Source: Macrotrachela quadricornifera
Taxonomy: Eukaryota > Rotifera > Eurotatoria > Philodinida > Philodinidae
NCBI GenBank assembly: GCA_022393335.1
Contig: JAJEKB010001195.1
Location: 180,785-244,784, forward strand
Reading direction: 5' to 3'
Length of the DNA stretch: 64,000 bases
The notes beneath the pieces were generated by a model. That model did not search any database. It was not told where the DNA came from and saw only the letters and a program-made list of their open reading frames with translations. A program made the translations under genes and the position numbers. Of the stretch, positions 1 through 12,382 are shown piece by piece; position 1 is the stretch's first letter, and each line of letters starts with the position of its first letter.

Positions 1-111
1 TTTGACTTTGTCCTTTTCTAAATATATTAATCGTTTTATTTCTTTTTCAAGTTGCTGTATTGTAACAGTTCTTGCCGCACCACATCTTAATCTATCTTTT
101 AATGTCCCCAT
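1..111 (-). CDS. N-terminus of a coiled-coil protein, truncated by the window edge
   Basis: Read on the minus strand, an ATG at 111 opens a frame that stays open to the window edge (37 codons). The start MGTLKDRLRCGAARTV is followed by a charged heptad-like stretch with Glu, Lys and Leu, as in a coiled coil. No stop or clear splice site is visible before position 1, so the gene continues outside the window. Function is not recognisable. The local base composition is slightly less AT-rich than in the intergenic DNA around it, which mildly supports coding. It could still be a chance open frame. Confidence 0.35.
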   Translation of the reverse strand, partial: MGTLKDRLRCGAARTVTIQQLEKEIKRLIYLEKDKVK

Positions 112-1730
112 TTATAACATTCGGTTTATCGTTCTTCTTAATGAATTATGACAATGGAGGTTTATTTTCATAAAGCTTTAATCCGTCAGCAATATGGGCT
201 GCCATCTAAGTGGATTTCATTTCCTTCAAACAAAGAACGAGCCTACGAAACTTCTCCTTCAGAGTAAACGTGTTTGATGTCTTTCTACATCACGTAAGAA
301 ATAGTTTAGATTATCGTGTACACTCGTTGAAATAAAATCGGCCTATTTATAGATCGAAGCAGTGAATGAATAAATGAATATAAAGATAGATGGATATAAT
401 GAAAACAAAAGAATAGTAGTTACAAAGATCTGGAAAAGATAGTCCGAATACACTAAGATGCAGAATACGTAGAGTGAATGCATAATATCAAGGATTCGAT
501 AATGAATATACATAGATCGAAACACATATAGAATACCTAGAGAGAAAATGCACCAAGATCTAGGCAGACCTGATCAATACAGTGATTCTATGAGCTAACC
601 AAAGATGAAGACCATCATAGGTCTAAAATTAATTATATAATGGCTTTACAAATGCTCATACTTTAATAGTTCACTATTTTCTGTTTTAAAAAACTTACAA
701 TTAATTTTTATTTTTGTGAGGTATTTTTCTAAGCTTACAACTTTCTTTTCATATGAGCTAGCGGAGTCAATCAAAAGACCATTTTGAAGAGTGTTTTTAC
801 TACATTTTTTCATGAAAAAGACAAATTTTGAACCATGTGTTTTTTTTAAAGAAAAACGTATTATTCAAATTGAGATAGGATTTTGCGGCCGCTCTTTTTA
901 GAGTTGTCACTAGGGTGTCTTTTTAAAAGGATTCAAAAATGCATCATATTTCTAAAGCAAGATATATGTAAAATATAAAAGTCTTTCAAACATTTTTTAA
1001 TGCGGTGCGAAGCACAGCATTTCTGGAGTCCTTCGCGAGTTTTTTTTCTTTTTTTTTTTCTTACTTTCTCGACGTACACATCAAAATTGTCATTTTTTGG
1101 AACGATTATTTCGTGAACGGAAAGTCGCAAAATATTCGTTGAAACGCGAAATTAAAATATGAAAATCGAACTATGAACATGCGTTTTCTGATTTTCAATA
1201 GAAAGTTTCGTTTTGTAACAGAGAGCGTCACAAAGTGACGATTTTTAAAGGACTTTGTTTTTTTCTAAGCTTGAGATAATTAAAACGAAAACATAATGAA
1301 AAGTTAGGCGCCACTCTTTTCGAACAACTGATTTTATTTATGGCAGCTGTAAATACAGTTGTTGTTAGATAATGAATCATAGAAATAATTAAAGTAGCAA
1401 ATAACAATGATCTTCTAAAACATGTTGATATGCATTGATAGAGTTCTCTTAGTAATGAATACGACAATGTGTAGTTTTCGAAATTCGTTTCCGCAATTTT
1501 AGGATTTCTTATTTTCCCGTTAATCGAGATTTGGTGCTTCGCACCGCATTTCGCAGTCGAGTGAAGCTCGAATGCCATCTAGTTATTATATTGAATTTGA
1601 TGGGAAGTTGTACCGTCTGCTATTTTTCTATTTCGCATATAGGAGAATTCATGTAGAAAAGTGATATGAGAATTTCTCAATGCACTGTACATCTATTTTT
1701 TATTTTTAAAAATATTTTATACTAATTCAG
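112..1730. other. Intergenic/intronic stretch with an inverted repeat
   Basis: No supported exon was found. The stretch lies upstream of the first visible exon of the gene ending at 2498, so it may be one of its introns. It contains the 17-bp inverted repeat at 999-1015 and 1534-1550 (listed separately). The open frames here (for example 1228-1578 minus) lack codon bias and motifs. Confidence 0.4.
999..1550. repeat. Inverted repeat pair, possible MITE
   Basis: AATGCGGTGCGAAGCAC at 999-1015 recurs as its exact reverse complement at 1534-1550, 17 of 17 bases. The arm itself can fold (GTGC-GAA-GCAC). This suggests a roughly 550-bp terminal-inverted-repeat element. No target-site duplication is obvious and similarity does not extend beyond the arms, so the class is undetermined. 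Confidence 0.45.
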
Positions 1731-2498
1731 ACCATCAAGTGATCTTTCATCAAATCCATCTATCCATAGTCATCGTTCAAATGTGGATCTACAATTACGA
1801 CAATCAGATTTAACAAGTTTGAAAAATATTTAATCATAAAAAATAATTTTTGTTTTATTTTACTTAAAAAAAGGAAGTCGAACATCATCTTCGAATTCAA
1901 CAAATACCATATTTAGACCAACAACAACATCATCACCACAAAAAACACCAATTGAATTACGAGAAGAAGTTAATATGAAAGAAATTTTTTGGTGTTCTAA
2001 AATAAAATTTTCTTTTCTTTTCTTTTTATAGTTAATCAGTCTTCGACCACGTCGACCACCACGTACAGCACCATCACTTAGTTCTTCAGTTAGTTCTTTA
2101 GCAGGAGCATCAAATGATTCACCACATTCATCAACAATTGATGTTAATGTTAGTGGACAATTTATTATTGGTAATGTTATTTTATTAATAAACAAAAGTT
2201 AATATTTTTAATTTTTAGCATCAGCTAGTCAAACATTATTATCATCAGAAAGTTTAAATGATGAATCAAATGATGATATAATACAATCAAAATATATTAA
2301 TATTAATAATAATAAAAATTCTTTATCACCTACTCAACAAATAGCAAATAAATTTCGAATATTAACAAAATCTTCTGAAGTAAGTAAAATGAATGAAATA
2401 ATCTTTTTTAAAAATTTATTTTAATATCTTATCTTTAGCAATTAACAAACGATACTCCACCACGTCCACCACCGAAACCGCCTAAATTTCTTCGTTAA
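1731..2498 (+). CDS. 3' exons of a Ser/Pro-rich protein with SH3-ligand tail
   Basis: Five consecutive exons join in frame: 1731-1816, 1874-1968, 2032-2170, 2219-2379 and 2439-2498. All have GT/AG borders and phases that match, ending in TAA at 2498. The product is Ser/Thr/Asn-rich and looks disordered. It has an Arg-Pro patch (RPRRPPRTAP) in the third exon and ends with PPRPPPKPPKFLR, a class of proline motif that typically binds SH3 domains. The upstream part was not found: the first exon here starts with one base of a split codon, so at least one more exon lies upstream, possibly before the inverted repeat at 1 kb. The family is not recognised. A signalling adaptor or scaffold tail is the likely nature, by inference from composition only. 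Confidence 0.6.
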
Positions 2499-4787
2499 AC
2501 TTTTTTTTTCTATTCTAGTCAGATATTCTTGTAAAAGAAAAATACTCTTATCTTTTTTTTTATTCTTCTTTTTCTCTCTCTATTAAATAGATCTAATATT
2601 CTTTATTTATTTATAATACAAAACATTGGTAATATTATAACAATGAATAATTCTCAGAAATTTTTTTATATCAATAGGAAAATAATTTTATTGTGATATT
2701 TATTTTTGAGCAATATTTTAGTTTCCTAATATCGAAAATTACTATTAAAAAGTTTTAAAACGATACCTTCATGTTTTCTATCCAGTAATTCTAGGAGTGT
2801 TCTCAATCAGAACTTGATTTTTCAAATTTTTTGTTTTAACTCTTTGTCATTGTCTTCATTTCGGAACTTCATGGTTGTCCCCAGATCCGTTTATACCCTT
2901 TTATAGACAATTATGAAAAATTGATATTGCTATTTTATTCTAGTTATTCATTAAGTAATATAGCCTTCTTTGATACTGATTGATGTATTAGTTTCCATGA
3001 AGACAAATTGAAGAGAGACATTATTGATAAAAAAATTGTCTGAAATTGTCTTTATAATCCTATCAAACCGAAAGTCGAAAAAGAATCATAGATTCAATCA
3101 TTTTAGTCTAGAGCAGTAGTATAGACTCATTTATAGACATAAACAATCCGATATAAATAGAAAAAGCAAATAGTTTTTCTCTTTGAAAATCTTTATTTTC
3201 ATCTTCTTTTCCTTCATGATTAAAAAGCTAAAACTGTAGATTCTGTTATAATGATAGAATACTTCTCATTTGATTTTTATTCATGAATGTAGTCTTTTTA
3301 GTTCTTTTCTTCATATGTTTGACAAGCTACCAATGTAATGTTACTAGAATGAAAAAAGATGTACATTCTGTTCATAATAAAGACAAGTTCAACGAAATTT
3401 TCGCCTTAAGAATAGAAGCAACTAAAACTTATGCCCAACGAAAGCAATTAAGTTGTAGTTTTGGCCCGAAACGAATGTTACAGTTATAGACTTTTTCGTG
3501 ACTTTTTGTTAAAAAAATTACCCATCGATATAAGGCTAAAGATTGGAAAAGGAGATAACTAGAATTCAGCCAATTAAGACTTTTTCCGACTGGTAAAATT
3601 CCAAGAAGTATACTGATAAAAATCCTAATGGGCAAAATTTTGGAGCTCCGAGTATATGCACTTCAAATCCATTCGATTTTTTAAAAATTCTACTGAAACT
3701 CCATCTTCAGTCAATATAGCTTCAATTGTACAGAATGTAGCTACTTTTTTTTCCAAGTCCTGCATCAACTTCAACTCTGTCTCTGTTTTATACCATCTTT
3801 ATGTTTTTGAGAAGCCTCCTCGAATGTTGACCGTAAAAAATCATGTTATACTCGATCTTATATTGAAAAATTGGACTCTTTCACAATTATTTTTAAAATC
3901 AGCCTTTCACTCTCAAGTTTTTACATCTTCATTGCTTAAGATACCATGTCGATAGAAGTTGAGTCAAAGTTGATAAAAATATATTAACTACAGCTCTCAT
4001 AGAAAAAAATATACTAACTCCACAATTGAAATTGTCCATCTCTGTTACAACGATTCAGTTCAGTTCCATGAAATATGGCAGATATCATATTCAGAGAAGA
4101 GAAAAATCGAAAATTTTTGATCTTGAAAAGGATCCTAAAACAAAAACTGACTGATTAGTAGACGAATATTCAGTTTTCGCAAAACTTTTGGTCGGCGTTT
4201 TCTGAGAATATTAAAAGTTCAAATAAAGAAAATAACATACATTGATAGGCTATTCAAGTTGAATTAGTAAAAAAATGTTATTGAAACAATCGTCTTGCAG
4301 TTTTACTATTGACGGATTTCAATAAGATTTCAGAATCTTCAAGTTCAGTGGTCATTAAAGCACAAGTGCTCTTGTTACGACTAATGTCAAGGAAATTTCA
4401 AGTATAAGGTTTTTATCTGGTTGAATCCTTAATTCCATTAGTATATTCTTCAAAAGTTTAGGAAAAACTGAATATCCTTTTACTTTGACGATTAACTTTT
4501 ATTTTGAGTCTTTTCAAATTTCACAACTAGATAGGATGTTATACATAGTTTTTTGTTGAAGAAATTAAATTTGACAAAATCTGAAAAAGTTGACTTTGCG
4601 AAGCAATATATTATACTTTATAAATTTGCAGGCTAATTTTCAATATTAGAATACCAAGTTCTACAAATACAGAAAGTTTTAGATCATTTGAATGAAGTCA
4701 TTTAAATTCTAGTACATTCTCGAAAGAATCACTTTCTTAGTATTGTAATTAATTAAATATTAGTCATCATTCGAGTTGTAGATAACT
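2499..4787. other. Intergenic region, nothing supported
   Basis: About 2.3 kb between the proline-rich gene and the TTI2-like gene. Several short open frames occur (3283-3489, 3656-3955 plus, 3429-3635 minus), but they overlap one another and lack splice-consistent neighbours or recognisable motifs. No convincing repeat or RNA gene was seen. Confidence 0.4.
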
Positions 4788-6914
4788 ATGACAGATACAA
4801 TGTCAATTTTTCAAGAAATTTCGACTATGATTATATCACACAGTTTATATAATAAACCAATAGAAACACTTGATTCAAAAGTATCTATTGATAAATCAAC
4901 CTTTATACAATTAGAAAATCAATTATCTGAACTAAGTATTAATAATGATGAATTATTGTCATACAAAAATGATTATTTATCTAATTTATTACTTTTTCTT
5001 CTCGAACATATTCCAATTAAAATTAATATTAATATGTTAACATCAACTCAAATTGATAATGAAGAAGAGTTATTATCAACAAAAAAAATTTATAAACCAA
5101 ATATATTTTCATCTAAACAAACTATTATTCAATATTCAACTGATTCACAAAAAATTCTTCATTATTTATATAAATGTTTTCAAATAAATAATTTAGAAGA
5201 ATTTCTTCTTTTAAAACAAAATAATCAACCTATTTATCTTCATTGTCTTCATCTTTTAACACCATTATTAACAAAAGATACTTATCATCAATATCCAATT
5301 GCTCTTCAATTATTTGTTCATATTATTAAATCTATGAAACAATCATCTTTATCTGAAACATTCCATTTAATATTTTCGATTTGTTTAATAACATTAGATG
5401 ATCCATCAATAGATATAAAATTAATCAGTCTTTATCTATTAGATCATTTAGAAAAAAATTGTACATCAACAGATTTATTATTATATAATCGAACAAATGT
5501 TATTATGTAAAATAGAATAAAATCGTCTTAAGAAAGATTTCATCAGAGTATAAACCAAGCTATCCGAAAGTATGTTTTAGATTTTGATCTTTGATATTTA
5601 GTTTAAAAATTCATATTACATGTGCACAAAAGCCAATATATTCGAGTTAGAGATCAATAGAAGAATCAGTAAGAAAGTCATAATATGATTTATTTCGATT
5701 GCTCATTAATCACTCTTGATCTGGTGAGATTCGGGTAAACCAAGCAGCAATTGTTCAATTTATTAGAGAAGAACAAGAAAATAAAGTGAAAGAGAGAAAC
5801 AATCATCGAAGATACTGTTGAACTAAAGTTTATAAATTGAAATCATTCTCTTTCAGGAAAGGTTATGATTAATCAAAATGATTTATCTTAATACATTCAT
5901 TATTTTCTCTGCTTACTGACCAAAACATTATTTCATGTTGGCACATTTATGATTATAACCAATATTTATACTATACGAAATAATCTTTAGTATTGCAAAC
6001 AGTTTCAAAAGATTTTCTATAGATATATTGATAGCACATCATTCCATTTACCTTATATCAAAACTTATAGAACATTTTTCAAAAAAAAAAGAGAAACAAC
6101 AGAATAAAAGCATTTTATTTTTGTTACAAATGTATCGATCTTTGATACTAATATTTTGGCTTTTGGATATATGTACCATGACTTTTTAAACTAAGTGTCA
6201 ACGATTAAAATCTAAAACATACCTTTGGATGGTCTCTATGTATCTTGGCTATCCTCTGACAAAATCTCTCTTGAATCAAAAGATTATTTAGTTTTCTATT
6301 TATTTAGGTATGGCCTTGAACAAAATTTACATCGTCGTGATGATAAAATTCTGTTTTTTGAATGTTTATTAATAACAACATATCGTTGGTTAAGAATTAT
6401 GGAAAATGAAATTTATTCTGGTAAACATTTATTTATACGTACAAGTCAATTTATTGAAAGATTTATTCGTGATTGTTTATTAGAAATTAATATTGAATAT
6501 CGTCGTTTACTTTTAAAAATATTTCAATATTATATAAATCGTCTTCAATTATTTGCTATTCGACATTTGAATCATTTTATTGAACTTATTAATGATTCAA
6601 TTGATAATCGTTTATTAAGATATGATTCTTTAGAATTACTTTTAATAATTATTCAAATACTTAAACCAAGAATTAATGTTCATAGATATGATATTATGAA
6701 AATAATAATTCGTTGTTTATTTAAAATTCTTCATGAAGATAAAGAAAATCTAATAATTATTAATCTTTTGAAAAAATGTTTAAAAGAATTACAATTATGT
6801 ACAATAAATAATTATGTACAAGATTCTCTTCGATCTTTAATTGAAACATCTCAATTAGATTTATTATATCGAGAATACTTACAAAAACTTCTTGATTCTA
6901 TTGAAGAAACTTAA
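4788..6914 (+). CDS. TTI2: TELO2-interacting protein 2-like (TTI2)
   Basis: Two exons, 4788-5506 and 6308-6914, join across an 801-bp intron (GTAAAA...TTTAG, phase 2) to give 441 residues. The product is entirely helical-repeat in character: Leu/Ile-rich amphipathic helices without membrane segments or catalytic motifs. The region LDDPSIDIKLISLYLLDHL followed by NRTNVIM and YGLEQNLHRRDD resembles the conserved core of Tti2, where an LDD...HL helix precedes an NRADVI-type motif. TTI2 works with TELO2 and TTI1 as the TTT co-chaperone for PIKK kinases (mTOR, ATM, ATR, DNA-PKcs). The length is a little below the human protein (about 508). The splice rescues what would otherwise be a stop directly after NVIM, which strongly supports the intron. 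The start ATG is the first in frame. The assignment is from memory of the family. Another HEAT-repeat protein is the alternative. Confidence 0.65.
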
Positions 6915-8924
6915 TCTATCAACCAATTCATCTATAGATATAGATATATCGAATGAGATTGAAGCATAAGACAAATAAATAGAGACGACTTATACTTTAA
7001 ATCTCATTCATAACACCAAAATTAATGAAGACAAATACTATTATGAGTTTTTTTTTATATGTTGAACTTTCATTCTTAATAAAGATTTTTGTTATTTTCC
7101 TTTGTTGATAATCAAAAAAAGATATTATAGACTACTCTTAGATGTGAAATTCTTAATTGAAATATGATGAAGTAATACAACTTCTGAAGGTCAATTTAAA
7201 TATGATAGCGTGACTAAATAAACTAAAATTACCAAGTCTAATTTTTTATTGATGAAAAATGATAATTTTTTTTTGTAAAAGTAGAACAGTCTGCATCTAT
7301 ATGGACTCACCTTCTACTGCCATACTTTTGATAATTAAATATAAGATTCTTTTTATTATTTCGATTAAAATTATACTTTCATGTCTTTCATTATTAAAAA
7401 ATGAAAATTAAACCATTATTTATCAATAAATATTCAGTCGATCAAAGATGGAAATAATATCTATTAACAACCAGTTTAACCAACTTTCATCAGTTCTATT
7501 TATATTGTTGGTAATCATGACCAAAAGTTTCCATAGTTACTACTAATATATGCCAAAAGAATCCTAAAGATAAATTCTATTTTATTCCGTGTATTCAATG
7601 ATGATTTATAGAATGATATTCTAAAAAAGAAATTCAATAAATTTTATATTCAAAATTTTCTAGATAAAAGAATATTATACTCTCTGGTATCACGTATTAA
7701 ATATTTATATAATAATGAAAAAGTTAAGAGTACTTGAAAAAGAAATATAATTTATATTATAATCACTTCTAATATTTGTCTAGTCGATGATATTTTAAGA
7801 TTCTAGGTTCTTTGTTTTTCTTATTTGTATATCTGAATAAACTAATTCTTTTTTTTGTTTATGTTGTCAACGAAGATAAACGAAGAGTATGTCATAATTA
7901 GTCGAAACCTCTTGACAACGATTCGAATAGTTAATTTTAAAGTAAATCTTTCATCTATTAATGCTTAAAAAAAACTCAATTATATTTATGTAGATAAAAA
8001 TGAAACTTTTTTTTTTCTTTATTATTATTATTTTTACTACTATCGATGTTACTAAATTTTTTCTTATTCTTATATTAAACTATTCGTCGATGTTACTCGA
8101 ATAAATAAAAAAAGAAAATAATCTGTTTTTTTTTCTCCCTCTCTCTCATTTTTTTTCTCCCATTTTTTCATATATGTGCAATACAGAATCTATAGAATTG
8201 TTGAGTATACATAGGCATATACAATTAATGACTAACTAAGATGAATACTTACAAAAGTCAGTTTCATTTTCTATTTTTTTCTTCTTTTACTTTTATTATT
8301 ATTATTATTTCATCTTCTCTATCGTTTTTTGCATTAATCAGGCAAATTGAGCATCGACGAAAAATAAACAGAAAAAAAAATGAATTGAGAAGGATGACGT
8401 ACGATAGAACTCGTTTTCTATATTCTCTCTTTTGTTTCATCAACATAACATCACCAATGTTGTTGCTCATGTAGGTGGAAAGAACGAACAAGAATCCGTC
8501 TCCATTAGTGTGAATTGTCAATACTTCAGACGATAGACTCCTTATACTACCTAAGAATAATAGTTAAAGAAGAAAAAAATCTACTTTTTTTTCCTTTGTG
8601 TCTCTCTTTCTGCCCCTCCTTTTTTTCTTTGTTCTATTATTGATCATTTGACAAACTTGCAAAAAGAAAGAAAAAAAGTTGAACAGAAAACAAGTCTACT
8701 ATCGTCGTAATCAAATTCTCAAAGTTGTTAATTTTTTTGACATAACGGCAACGCCTTGGGGGCTCTGTTCTTTATTATTTTTTTCTCTTCTTTTTATATA
8801 TTACTATTAATACTACGATTACTTATTTTTCATTACATATCATAATAATAGCAGAGTAAAAAATAACTGGTAAGATAAAAATAAAATATCAATATATTAA
8901 ATATATCTAATTAATTTTAGTTAA
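6915..8924. other. Intergenic region, nothing supported
   Basis: AT-rich spacer between the TTI2-like gene and the next plus-strand gene. An AATAAA-type signal (ACAAATAAAT) near 6974 could serve the upstream gene. Two overlapping opposite-strand open frames at 8241-8521 are low-complexity and unsupported. Homopolymer T and CTCT tracts occur at 8125-8165 and 8585-8635. Confidence 0.4.
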
Positions 8925-9152
8925 ATGGCAACTAAAATAATTAATAATGATACAGATGTTATTGATCGTTTAGCACTTAGTCGTGCTCAACATCTTCAAT
9001 CTCGTGATAATCGACCTAAATCTATTTCTGATGATGAAATTGATGCTATATCAGATTGGTCAGAATCAGATCGTGAATGTTGTCCATTAAGTGATTTTGA
9101 ATCAACATCAAATGTTGATGGAACTAATGGTAATAATCATTATGATATACCA

Positions 9153-9185
<33 letters not shown>

Positions 9186-10202
9186 AATGATGAATTTGAT
9201 GAAAGATTACCAAGACAACCAACATTACTTGAAAATCTTTTACGTTTAAATGAAACACCTTTACCAACAATAAATGATAGTACAACAAGTACACGTATAT
9301 CATTTACAAGTGATATAGAAAAACCTAAACCACAACAACAACCACAACCACAAATACAAGAACGAATATCAAATACAATTACTAGAAAACCATCAATACA
9401 AATTCGAAAACATTCTCAACCACCATTATTACCTGCTCGACGTATACAAAATAAACAAACATCTCCACGTCGTTCAATAACAAATTCTCATGTATTATCT
9501 CAATCAATAAATGTATCACGTAATCGTAAAACTACAACACCAAGTCCATCAAGATTTTATTTACGTCGTGAAAATACATTAACCACAAATACAAGTTTTA
9601 ATATGCAATTAATAAAAGAATCAATATCATCACCAAATAGTTCATTTCATAGTAATGAGGATAATCATAATCAACAAAGACATATAGTATCACCCAATTT
9701 AAGTCAAACATCAACAACAAATGGTTTTATACCACGTGTATATGAAATAAAAAAATTATTTGTTGATGATTATGATTATGGTCGTTTAACTGATGTATCA
9801 ACAATAAAAGAAATTCCATCACGTAATCGACAAAAATGGGGTACTATTGTTCATCCACCCTTTCCATTAGGATATCAACAAATAACATCAGAACAAGTAA
9901 CACAAGCTGTTGAACGTCTTACAAGTCCTGTTCGATGTCGTGATAGACATACACCCATACAAACACCATCAAAACGTTATTTATCTATTGAAGAAACTGA
10001 TGCTTTAGTAAAAAAAACAAAAAATCATTATTATTTTATTTAATTATTGTTTTATTTTTAGATTAATCGTTTAACTAAAGTAAAACCAATTCGAACAACT
10101 GATCAATATTGGCAAGTACAACGTCAATCTCGATCTATGAAAAGTATAAGTCATGCATTAAAATCAAATAATAATTGGAAAGGTGTTGGTATATCAGCAT
10201 GA
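8925..10202 (+). CDS. Acidic, Arg/Ser-rich protein of unknown function
   Basis: Exon 1 (8925-10007) and exon 2 (10062-10202) are joined by a 54-bp GT-AG intron in phase 0, giving 407 residues ending KGVGISA. The first third contains a run of about ten Asp (GAT repeats near 9157-9192) within an acidic stretch. The middle is Gln/Pro/Arg/Ser-rich and looks disordered. The C-terminal roughly 120 residues look more ordered, with KKLFVDDYDYGRLTDVS, WGTIVHPPFPLGYQQ, the segment around RLTSPVRCRDRHTP and RLTKVKPIRTTDQYW. Short aromatic/Pro motifs like these are seen in axonemal or cytoskeletal proteins, but I cannot name a family. The codon usage and intron match the neighbours. It is convergent with EIF3H, with 265 bp between stops. 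Confidence 0.75.
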
Positions 10203-10467
10203 AAATTTTTCTTATGTGATTTTTCTTTTTCTTGAACTTCAGGGTTTCCTGTGCGTGTATTTTTTTTCAAAAATATATTTTTCATTATAATTTAACTATG
10301 AAAAAAAAAAAGAATGAAAAATTTTTGTGGCTTGAAATTTCAATTAAAAGAATGGATATAATGATGTTAGTTTTCGTTTTTTTATTCAAACAAACACTAT
10401 AACAACAAAAGATAAAGATAACTGATGGATGTGTTTGCTTGATTTATTTGATATATATTTTTTTTTT

Positions 10468-12114
10468 CTATGGTTTATCATGAACAGCTTGGGCCATAAA
10501 TAATTTTGCTAAACCTTGTGCTGCAAATTGTGTGATATTATCACATTGATTATTTATTTGAGTTGCATTTATTAATGCACCACGTCGTGATGTTGAATAA
10601 ACTTTAGTTAAACGATCAAAATCTTCATCATAAGCATCATTACGACGATTTGAATCACGTTGATTTCGACGGCTTAATTGTCGTTGAAGTTGTTTTTGAT
10701 AATTTGTATAACGCATTGCATCAGTAGCAAATTCATCAACACAATCAATTAATGAACGAAGTTGACGTTCAAGACTTCCACTGGAACAAAAAATAAAAAA
10801 CACAAAATTTTCTTTTTAGATTTTTATTAAAACAATATAACAAAAAACATTTTACCTTGTGCCTAAATCAAGAAATGTATTTGATTTTGAACTAAGTCTT
10901 GCTTGTTCATCAATTTCACATAAAAGTGAATTGACTAAATGAGAATTTCTAAAAATAACTGGTAATTCTTCTAATAAATTTTCAAAATTAAGATTTGCTT
11001 GTCTTGCACTGAAAAGAAAAACAAAAAAAAGAACTTTATTAGATTTTTTTTCTTCGTCGAAATCATGGAAAAAATTTAACAGCGGAAATAATTGAGTTTT
11101 TAGGAAATAATAGTTCTTTTCAACTAGAAATAGCACATTTTATTTAATAGTTATCAAAAGTGTGAAGAGACATGTTCGGTCAACTCGATCTTTTTTTCTT
11201 CCTTAGTTAAAAGAGTAAAATCTAAAAATGTCTTCATATAGTTCATATATATCAAATGCGATAATGTTTTTAAGTGATCTTAAAAATATTTTGTAATGTT
11301 TTGAAAGAATATTTTTAGTTCTACTAGAATTAATATTTTAAAATATTAAAATTTTCTTTTGTGCCGATCAATTATATAGCATATGTATCTATTAAAAGGA
11401 AATTTCTTGTAATATTATACCTTTCTGGTGAAAAATAATCTTCATTCTTTAAATTCTCAAGTGCAGAAGGTGTTAAACGAAATGCTTTTAAACTAATATA
11501 ACCTTGTAAAGCCAACGCTTGATCTAAAAAAATAAATTAAAATAAAAAAAAATGATTTTCTCTTAATAAAATTCGAAATAATTAACCATAAACAAGTGCA
11601 ATAGATTCTTCAACACCAGATAATTGATAAGGTACCATTGATTGTGCAAGAGATCGATTGAAACTACTATCATAAAAACCCACTTGTAAATAATCTGAAT
11701 TGACTCGACGTAAATTACGTATTATATCCGATTGATATTGTTCAAAATCTAAATAAAAATATTTGTTTCTTTGTTTAAATTAAAATGAATTATATTCTAT
11801 TTTACCAAGATCACTATTTTCGGGTTTATTTGGATTTGGAAATGGAAAACAATTTGTTATCTCAAGTGTTGAGTCTTTAACCAAACCAAGAAGACCACCT
11901 TGTGCAGCATCAGTTGTTTCTTCATGCGCATGTTTGATTATTTTTAATACAACCTATTTAATATGAAATTTAGTTATTTTTTTTTAATATTAAAATAAAA
12001 TTATTTTTAAACCATAGCATCAACATAAACATCTTTGATTGAATTTGATGTTGATGTCATTAAAGATGAGCCAACTTTTGATGAATAATTCATTTGAGAG
12101 CTGTTCAATGCCAT
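10468..12114 (-). CDS. EIF3H: Eukaryotic translation initiation factor 3 subunit H
   Basis: Six minus-strand exons (12114-12013, 11953-11806, 11748-11587, 11523-11421, 11008-10856, 10780-10468) join in phase to 326 residues. The N-terminal region carries the MPN-domain opening [12 protein letters not shown]...GLLGLV followed by [12 protein letters not shown], nearly identical to animal eIF3h. Downstream are [18 protein letters not shown], the [13 protein letters not shown] segment and the C-terminal [12 protein letters not shown]...LAKLFMAQA. eIF3h is a non-catalytic MPN subunit of the eIF3 complex that scaffolds the 43S pre-initiation complex in the cytoplasm. The JAMM metal residues are not expected in this subunit. 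Intron 4 is unusually long here (11420-11009, about 410 bp, against about 50-75 bp for the others). The gene is head-to-head with the dsRBD-NYN gene, with 268 bp between start codons. Identification is secure. Confidence 0.95.
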
Positions 12115-12382
12115 TCGTATTTAATAGAAAATAAAATCTGAAAAAAAATAAAAGTTAAGAAATATTATTAAGTAATAACATCAACTTCGCTTTCTCCTTT
12201 GACCAATAGAGTAAAATAAATAAATATAAATTTTTATCTTTTAGCGACACAATCAACTTTATAAATATTGTATCAATTATAGCGCTGTAAAAAAACCAAT
12301 CATCGATTTGTTAGTCACAAAAACGTTAAGCTAAAAATTTAACTTGGTCTTTTTTTATTGTTTATCCGTTTTTGTCATAAAT
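12115..12382. promoter_or_regulatory. Divergent promoter region between EIF3H and the dsRBD-NYN gene
   Basis: The 268 bp between two opposing start codons must hold both 5' untranslated regions and probably a shared bidirectional promoter. It is AT-rich with no clear TATA box or other motif that I can assign. The inference is from gene layout only. Confidence 0.4.

Noticed and set aside
3283..3489. 68-residue open frame starting with a signal-peptide-like stretch (MNVVFLVLFFICLTSYQC)
   Set aside because: It is overlapped by an equally long antisense frame and lacks splice-consistent neighbours. Hydrophobic starts arise easily in AT-rich DNA.
8241..8521. Two opposite-strand open frames rich in Phe/Ser/Ile or Lys/Arg
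   Set aside because: Both are low-complexity by-products of T-rich and A-rich tracts.
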